This document shows positions 40,189 to 44,949 of a DNA stretch of 44,949 nt, one piece after another. The notes beneath the pieces are model-generated. The model saw only the letters and a list, made by a program, of their open reading frames with translations, ran no database searches and was not told where the DNA came from. Position 1 is the stretch's first letter. Each line of letters opens with the position of its first letter. The stretch is from Bacteroidales bacterium. GTDB lineage: Bacteria > Bacteroidota > Bacteroidia > Bacteroidales > P3. A program made the position numbers and the translations under genes. The DNA lies in the NCBI GenBank assembly GCA_017545365.1, contig JAFWOP010000013.1:1-44949 (forward strand). Direction: 5' to 3'.

Positions 40189-41049
40189 ATGGCTAAGAAA
40201 GTAGACCTGTTCCCAAAAAAGAAAGGGAACGACCCAATGGATGAGATAACTATGGACAACATTGTCCCCCTTATTCGCGCGGCAATCAATGGTGACGAAC
40301 ATGCAAAAAAGATGGTCACAGGATTCCTTGATTTCTATGAGCAGCATAGAGAGATGTTCGATATTTTTCGCGATGATGATGGTTCCAATGGTGATGAAGA
40401 ATATGATCATATGGGAAGGAAGAGCCCTATGGTTCTCCCACGCCGAGACGTTAAGGAGTATCATGTGCGCATTAAGTTGAACAACACCGACCTTAAGATA
40501 TGGCGTGAAGTGAAGGTGCCGTCGAATATTACGTTGCAAACCCTTGCCGAGTTGCTGCTTGAGGTGATGGGATGGATGATGGAGCACTTGTACCAGTTCC
40601 GTTTTAAGGGTGAAAATTATTGTTCGAAAGAACAAATGGAAGATTCCTTTTTCCCGTCAAGGGACAAGGACTTCTCAAAAGTTACACTGTCGGACTTACT
40701 CATGGAGAAAGGTGTGCGTATGAAGTTGGAATATGACTATGGTGACAGCTGGGAGCACGATGTGTGGGTGAAAGGCATACGGGAGTATGATAAAGGGGAG
40801 AAGCCGAGCATCACGTTTGTCACTGGGCACGGTGAATGTCCGCCCGAGGACTGCGGCGGTGTGTGGGGTTATGCCGACTTGCTTGGTCTGACTAAAAAGA
40901 AGAAACTTACAGCAGAAGAGCGTGAGAATCTTGAGTGGTATCAGATGGACGAGGAAAGTGAATTCGACCCCGAGTATTGTGATATAGAATTCTTCAAGGA
41001 AGTCGCCGAGGATTATAACGACGCGCTACAGGGTTATTTGGAATCATAA
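40189..41049 (+). CDS. Plasmid pRiA4b ORF-3 family protein
   Basis: The 286-residue acidic protein has the family domain in the middle: YHVRIKLNNTDLKIWREVKVPSN, LAELLLEVMGWMMEHLYQF, MKLEYDYGDSWEHDVWV and CPPEDCGGVWGYADLL. The family takes its name from a plasmid gene and also occurs in transposon passengers; its function is unknown. The stop overlaps the convergent alkyltransferase stop by 16 bases. Confidence 0.88.
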   Translation: MAKKVDLFPKKKGNDPMDEITMDNIVPLIRAAINGDEHAKKMVTGFLDFYEQHREMFDIFRDDDGSNGDEEYDHMGRKSPMVLPRRDVKEYHVRIKLNNTDLKIWREVKVPSNITLQTLAELLLEVMGWMMEHLYQFRFKGENYCSKEQMEDSFFPSRDKDFSKVTLSDLLMEKGVRMKLEYDYGDSWEHDVWVKGIREYDKGEKPSITFVTGHGECPPEDCGGVWGYADLLGLTKKKKLTAEERENLEWYQMDEESEFDPEYCDIEFFKEVAEDYNDALQGYLES

Positions 41050-41534
41050 GGCTGGCCTGTATACTGTGTTTCGTGCGCTAGCAGCCACTGCTTTCGGTCG
41101 AGGCCGTAGGCGTAGCCAGTCAGATGGCCGTTGGAACCAATTACGCGGTGGCAGGGGATAATCAGTGCTATGGGGTTATGTCCTACGGCACCACCCACAG
41201 CCTGTGCCGAACGGCAATGGAGTCGCTGGGCAATGTGGCCGTATGAGACAGTTTGCCCGTATGGGATGGTGAGCAACTCGCGCCATACCGACTGCTGGAA
41301 AGGTGTTCCCTGAGGGGCAAGCCGTGGGGTGAAATCAGGCATGGCTCCGCTGAAATAAAGGTCGAGCCAACGGCAGGTATCCGCCAAGGGAGGGATGTCC
41401 TGTGCCGGCTTCCCGTTTGTGGCTTCGGCAAACCGCAGTTCCGTCAATGCCGAGCCATCACTGGTAAGTACGATGTCGCCCAGCGGAGAGTGGTACACTC
41501 TCGTCAGCTCCTGTCTGGTTCTGTTTTTCGTCAT
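41034..41534 (-). CDS. ogt: Methylated-DNA--[protein]-cysteine S-methyltransferase
   Basis: The protein repairs O6-alkylguanine by irreversible transfer of the alkyl group to its own cysteine. The 166-residue protein has the acceptor Cys128 in IPCHRVIG, the DNA-binding FQQSVWRELLTIPYGQTVSYG and the final KQWLLAHE. The longer frame to 41585 would overlap the promoter (41561-41568), so the start MTKNRTRQ at 41534 is chosen. No Ada-type transcription domain is present. Confidence 0.94.
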   Translation of the reverse strand: MTKNRTRQELTRVYHSPLGDIVLTSDGSALTELRFAEATNGKPAQDIPPLADTCRWLDLYFSGAMPDFTPRLAPQGTPFQQSVWRELLTIPYGQTVSYGHIAQRLHCRSAQAVGGAVGHNPIALIIPCHRVIGSNGHLTGYAYGLDRKQWLLAHETQYTGQPYDSK

Positions 41535-41560
41535 GATGTTTCGTTCTGTCGTTTGGCCTG

Positions 41561-41568
41561 CAAAGATA
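41561..41568 (-). promoter_or_regulatory. Promoter -7 element of ogt
   Basis: The minus strand reads TATCTTTG, 26 bases upstream of the ATG at 41534. A TTTG occurs slightly farther than usual upstream (22 bases). Confidence 0.55.
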
Positions 41569-41615
41569 CGCAAATTCCCCGACATAAACGCAAACAGGTA
41601 CTCAAAAATGTGTTC

Positions 41616-44144
41616 TTAATCCAGTAGAGCTTCTATTGGCATAGTGCTGTCCATTAAGCCGACACGGGTGTCGGTTGCATGGCGGTTCACGCCGGTGTAG
41701 GCCAGCGAGGCATCTTCGTAGCGGCGGAATTTCAGGATGGCATCGTTCATCTGAGCGCGGTTGAACACCCCGATACGCAGCAATAGGTCAAAGTCGTCGA
41801 TAGTCAGGCCTGTGACCCGCTCGAAAAGCTTCGGCTCCAGTTTGCGGATGACATCTTCGAGGCTCTCTTCGCGGTAGTCGGTCAGGTACATGAAGATGGG
41901 GATGCGGGTGGCGAACTTCATCAGCTTCTCTTGCACCTCGCGGCGCTTGCTGCGGTATTCTTTCTCCTCGGCAGTGAGTTCCTTTTTCTTTTTGGGGTCG
42001 GGGTTGTCGCTAGCCTCGCGCTTCAGTTTCTTGATCTTCTCGGCGCGGTTGACGATGTTCTCGATGATGTCGCTGCCCAAGGCGCGGAAGCCCTCTATCT
42101 TCATGATGGTGGCTAAGGCTTCGGGATTGTCGAGTACCCGCTGTAGGGTGGCGTTGTCCACATTGACCAGTTGCGCGCTGTTCCAGCGGCGGGCCAGCAG
42201 GGTGCCGCTGGTTCCGTTGTCCACAAAGTCGAGTATCTCGGTGGCGTCCACCCGCTTCATCGAGCTGCCGTCGAACTGGAGGATGGGCAGGAAGTTGATG
42301 AAGTCGTTCACCTTGTCGGTGATGCGGCGGTTGCTGTCCACGTCCAACTGGTTGGCGTAGGTCACCACTTCGCGCAGGGCGCGGTTGGGGGCGAAGTCGA
42401 AGACATAGCAGGTGGGCTTCAGGATGGTCTTCTTTGTGGGGTCGTCCTTGTCGGTGGCTGTCCAAGGACTTTGCACACGGAAAGCCGTCTGGAAGTAAGT
42501 TTCCGGGCTGGAGCAGTTCCTCAGCATCAACAGCCCGCCCAAGGGTCGCAGGGTTACGCCCGTTGTCAGCTTACCACAGGTGAGCGTGATGGTTCGTGTC
42601 TTCAGCGGGTTATCGCCCATGGCCTTACGTACCGGGACGAGGGCGTCCACGCCTATGCCCGCCTTGGTGCCGCTACAATTGATGATGGTGTAGTTCTGGT
42701 AAAAGCCGTTGGATGGGCGGTGCAGCAAGGCCTCCATTGCGTCGCACGAGGCCACATTGGGCAGGAACCACATGGTGTGGGCGCAGAGGTCGAGCAGGCG
42801 GGTGTCTTCAAAGGGCAGCGGCACAGGGCGGTTCAGCGGGGAGCTGTTGTCGCCGAAGATGGGAGCCTTGCCGCGTATGATGTCTAACCACTTCTGCACG
42901 GCTTTCTCATGTATGAAAGTGGCGGCCTCTTTACCTTTGCCGGGTTCCGCACGGAAGAATTCATTGAGGTCGAAGCCGTCCATGTCCCATTGCTCTATCA
43001 TGGCTCCGAGGTCTTGCGGCATCTGGTAGGTCATCATCACCATGGTGGGCATCTCCATGTAGGGGCCGCCGATGGCCTCTTTCCTTGCCTGTTCGTCCTG
43101 ATAGGTCCAGTTGAATATCTGGTTCTCCATAAACTCGCCTGTGGCAAGGGCACGGAAGGGTGTGCCGCTGAGATATAGATAGTGCCTTCCGGTGATGGGG
43201 ACATCGTCGTCATCCCAGGCGCGTCCGCTCTCCACGTCAATACCGCCCTCGCGCATCACCTCGTCCTCCTCTGCCTGTCGCCTCTTGGCTTCGGCATCGC
43301 CGAGGTCGAGCAGGCTCTTGGCGTTGTCGTTCCATGCACCGAAGTGGTACTCGTCCAATACGATTAAGTCCCAGTCGATGCTGTGCACCCACTCGTTCTT
43401 GGGCTTGATGTTGCCGTAGCGGTCGCGCCCCAGATAGTCTTGGAAGGAGCCGAACGCCACCAGCGGTTTGGGTGAGATGAGCGACGGAAATCGCTCCTCC
43501 GAGCGGCTGCTGTAGTACCGCCACCCTTCAAAGTCGCGGTGCCGCAGCAGGTCATCGCGCCACGAGTCCTCCACGGCGGGCTTGAAGGTGAGCACCAGCA
43601 CCCGCTTTGCTCCCATCCGTTTAGCCAGCTGGTAAGTGGCAAAGGTCTTGCCGAAACGCATCTTGGCGTTCCACAGGTAGTGGCTGGGGCGGTCGGGTTC
43701 TTCCAAGTCCATCTGGGCAAAGTATTCGGCCGTCTGCCTTACCGCCTGTTCCTGTTCTTCGCGCATCTTGTAGTCGAGGTCGCGAACGGTCTCCACGTGT
43801 GTGTCGCGGTGCCGCACAGCCACGTAGGCGGCCTGTGCCTCGCGCAACGAGCAGCGGCACCACTCGCCGATAAGTTCCTTGCCCATGCGGCGCAGACAGT
43901 CGTGCAGGTCGTGATCGGAGAAACTCTCGCCGCTGCCGTCAGCATAGAAGGCGCCCGCGTACCACAGTAGGTGGTAGGTCTTGTGCGGCTCGGTGATGGG
44001 GTGTTGCTCGTCGATGCGCTTGCGCACGTCGGCACGTGTTGTCTGCCCAATCTTAATCCAGCCGGGGAACGACGTGTCGTCGTACATGTAAATCTGCGGC
44101 ATCGCTCGCCGCATCTGTGGGAGTATCTGTTCTGTAGTCTGCAT
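41616..44144 (-). CDS. GIY-YIG nuclease / superfamily 2 helicase fusion (restriction-like)
   Basis: The 842-residue protein starts with a GIY-YIG (T5orf172-like) domain in residues 17-100 (QIYMY, then GWIKIGQT). A superfamily 2 helicase core follows with a non-standard motif I NAKMRFGKT (about 159-167), motif II DEYH at 264-267, motif III SGTP at 326-329 and the motif VI-like FQTAFRVQSPW near residue 550, and then a helical, Lys-rich C-terminal part. The layout fits type III-like restriction subunits, which translocate and cut DNA. No methyltransferase is adjacent; the next genes are a toxin-antitoxin pair. It may work alone, with a distant partner, or with the EcoRI-type methyltransferase in this window. 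Confidence 0.82.
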   Translation of the reverse strand: MQTTEQILPQMRRAMPQIYMYDDTSFPGWIKIGQTTRADVRKRIDEQHPITEPHKTYHLLWYAGAFYADGSGESFSDHDLHDCLRRMGKELIGEWCRCSLREAQAAYVAVRHRDTHVETVRDLDYKMREEQEQAVRQTAEYFAQMDLEEPDRPSHYLWNAKMRFGKTFATYQLAKRMGAKRVLVLTFKPAVEDSWRDDLLRHRDFEGWRYYSSRSEERFPSLISPKPLVAFGSFQDYLGRDRYGNIKPKNEWVHSIDWDLIVLDEYHFGAWNDNAKSLLDLGDAEAKRRQAEEDEVMREGGIDVESGRAWDDDDVPITGRHYLYLSGTPFRALATGEFMENQIFNWTYQDEQARKEAIGGPYMEMPTMVMMTYQMPQDLGAMIEQWDMDGFDLNEFFRAEPGKGKEAATFIHEKAVQKWLDIIRGKAPIFGDNSSPLNRPVPLPFEDTRLLDLCAHTMWFLPNVASCDAMEALLHRPSNGFYQNYTIINCSGTKAGIGVDALVPVRKAMGDNPLKTRTITLTCGKLTTGVTLRPLGGLLMLRNCSSPETYFQTAFRVQSPWTATDKDDPTKKTILKPTCYVFDFAPNRALREVVTYANQLDVDSNRRITDKVNDFINFLPILQFDGSSMKRVDATEILDFVDNGTSGTLLARRWNSAQLVNVDNATLQRVLDNPEALATIMKIEGFRALGSDIIENIVNRAEKIKKLKREASDNPDPKKKKELTAEEKEYRSKRREVQEKLMKFATRIPIFMYLTDYREESLEDVIRKLEPKLFERVTGLTIDDFDLLLRIGVFNRAQMNDAILKFRRYEDASLAYTGVNRHATDTRVGLMDSTMPIEALLD

Positions 44145-44214
44145 AATATGTCAGTTGTTCGTTATCGTTTAATAACAAACGCCCTTATGCAGAAATAATG
44201 AAAAAAAAAACGTG

Positions 44215-44529
44215 CTATCGGTAATTCAAGCTGTGTACAGCATCGTGGACAACAATTACCATCTCTCCACAAACATCAAGTGTAATCTCATATGCAAAGT
44301 GAAAATCCTCGCATATATATTCTTGCCAGTCGTTTTCAATCCAGTCTTGCTTAAGTCGTGCTTTCGGAAAAATGGTGGCATAGTCAGCAAGAGATTCTAA
44401 CCCATCGTAGAGACGATTCTTTTTACGCTCTACGGTTTCATAGCTAAGTGTGTGCCAATGACTCAAAATAGAAGCATCATAGAATGCATCTATTGCCTGG
44501 TCTACTCGTTCTTCAACGATTATCCTCAT
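44215..44529 (-). CDS. RelE/ParE-type toxin
   Basis: The 104-residue protein has the layout of this superfamily: a helical first half (RVDQAIDAFYD, then YETVERKKNRLYDGLESLADYA) and a beta-strand second half (WQEYICEDFHFAYEI, then MVIVVHDAVHSLNYR). Members cut mRNA at the ribosome or poison gyrase; which applies is not readable. It overlaps the antitoxin gene by four bases and is read after it. Ten T follow its stop on the minus strand. Confidence 0.78.
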   Translation of the reverse strand: MRIIVEERVDQAIDAFYDASILSHWHTLSYETVERKKNRLYDGLESLADYATIFPKARLKQDWIENDWQEYICEDFHFAYEITLDVCGEMVIVVHDAVHSLNYR

Positions 44530-44717
44530 GCCTCAGGATGATAGAATTTGTAGATTTTTTCAGTAAGTCTACGGCGAGATTCTTCGAGTGGAATACAGCG
44601 AGCAATTTCCTCTTCAGAAATAACGCGATACGCCTTTTTAGTGGCAGAGCCATATTCAACTGAAGGCTCGTTTACGCCTTGTGTATCAGGCTTATTTTCG
44701 TTACTATTGTGCGCCAT
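44526..44717 (-). CDS. Antitoxin of the RelE/ParE pair
   Basis: The 63-residue protein starts MAHNSNEN, has a disordered first half and a helical end (ISEEEIARCIPLEESRRRLTEKIY) that would wrap the toxin. An upstream ATG at 44735 lies almost on the promoter, so 44717 is preferred. It has no recognisable DNA-binding fold of its own; control may rely on the palindrome upstream. Confidence 0.72.
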   Translation of the reverse strand: MAHNSNENKPDTQGVNEPSVEYGSATKKAYRVISEEEIARCIPLEESRRRLTEKIYKFYHPEA

Positions 44718-44723
44718 ATTTGC

Positions 44724-44745
44724 TATATTTGTCATTGCAAATATA
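44724..44745 (-). promoter_or_regulatory. Promoter and operator palindrome of the toxin-antitoxin pair
   Basis: TATATTTG (44724-44731) and CAAATATA (44738-44745) are perfect inverted repeats around six bases. The right half read on the minus strand is the promoter -7 element TATATTTG, so a repressor bound to the palindrome would block transcription, as in autoregulated toxin-antitoxin operons. Confidence 0.65.
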
Positions 44746-44839
44746 CAAATAATCTTCCATATACACGTTTTTTCATTAATCTTACATTATTTCAAAGAGC
44801 GCTCTGTTTATGTTGTCTTGAACGGAATTAACTTGACAC

Positions 44840-44855
44840 TTTTTTGCGCAAAAAA
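44840..44855. repeat. Perfect 16-base palindrome before the transposase
   Basis: TTTTTTGCGCAAAAAA lies 11 bases before the transposase start codon. It may belong to the left end of the insertion sequence or limit its expression by forming a hairpin. Confidence 0.5.
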
Positions 44856-44866
44856 GCAAAAAAGAA

Positions 44867-44949
44867 ATGGAAAACACAAAAAAGAAATGGACGCGGAGGA
44901 TGTACACCCCGGAGTTCAAGTTGGAAGTTCTGAGCTACTATTACACGCA
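44867..44949 (+). CDS. IS3-type transposase OrfA (partial, cut by window edge)
   Basis: The first 27 codons read MENTKKKWTRRMYTPEFKLE and continue with VLSYYYT. The YTPEFKLEVL block is the opening of the helix-turn-helix OrfA of IS3-family elements. An AAAGAA ribosome site stands just upstream. The rest of the gene and the catalytic OrfB lie beyond the window. Confidence 0.72.
   Translation, partial: MENTKKKWTRRMYTPEFKLEVLSYYYT

Overview
The window comes from a member of the phylum Bacteroidota, most likely an uncultured host-associated member of the order Bacteroidales. The evidence is the promoter type (TTTG, a spacer of 19-20 bases, then TAnnTTTG) in front of many genes, the scarcity of Shine-Dalgarno sites, two secreted enzymes with type IX secretion C-terminal sorting tails (20696-22819 and 31474-32679), DUF2490, WbqC, YcxB and TIGR02757 proteins, and genes of amino-acid (lysine) fermentation. 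Most of the window has moderate to high GC. The stretch from 20.6 to 23.3 kb is visibly AT-rich and looks acquired.

Layout. 0-6.3 kb holds a truncated DUF4143-type AAA ATPase, a tRNA-dihydrouridine synthase, cytidine deaminase, and an operon of the membrane chaperone PpiD, a small M23-family-like membrane protein and DXP reductoisomerase. 6.4-8.8 kb is an ECF sigma factor, a single-pass protein that looks like an anti-sigma factor fused to a beta-rich C-terminus, and an outer-membrane barrel. 9-13.5 kb is a five-gene minus-strand operon around a VTC-type polyphosphate polymerase, DUF4956 membrane protein, a Cthe_2159-type carbohydrate-binding lipoprotein and a DUF2490 outer-membrane protein. 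14.2-18.2 kb has a WbqC pair, two identical tRNA-Lys genes with a promoter and a terminator, then a TPR protein, RsmA and an MntP-like protein. 18.2-25.2 kb has a C69 dipeptidase, a DNA glycosylase, the AT-rich secreted-protease insert, a broken second copy of the glycosylase 5' end, a dicarboxylate symporter and 3-aminobutyryl-CoA ammonia-lyase.

25.3-29.8 kb is the most unusual region. A Bacteroidetes promoter leads into about 250 bases of multi-branched RNA with a terminator-like end, followed closely by an EcoRI-family adenine methyltransferase. Next come a REP-associated IS200-like (Y1, HUH) transposase inside an array of 243-bp units packed with three-base-loop hairpins, a small acidic protein, and a DUF262-HNH nuclease. 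The methyltransferase and nuclease form a candidate restriction-modification or defence module. It separates kal (24844-25236) from a CoA-transferase A subunit (29828-30475), two lysine-fermentation genes that are often clustered, and the CoA-transferase B subunit is not in the window.

30.6-41.6 kb is mostly ordinary: secreted and lipoproteins, M14 carboxypeptidase, a family 2 glycosyltransferase, TIGR02757, YcxB, a DUF4160/DUF2442 pair, an ABC exporter, PhzF, a pRiA4b ORF-3 protein and O6-alkylguanine-DNA alkyltransferase. 41.6-45 kb is a second defence-like cluster: a GIY-YIG/superfamily 2 helicase protein, a RelE/ParE-type toxin with its antitoxin under a palindromic operator, and the start of an IS3-type transposase cut by the window edge. 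All functions are inferred by reading motifs; no database search was run.
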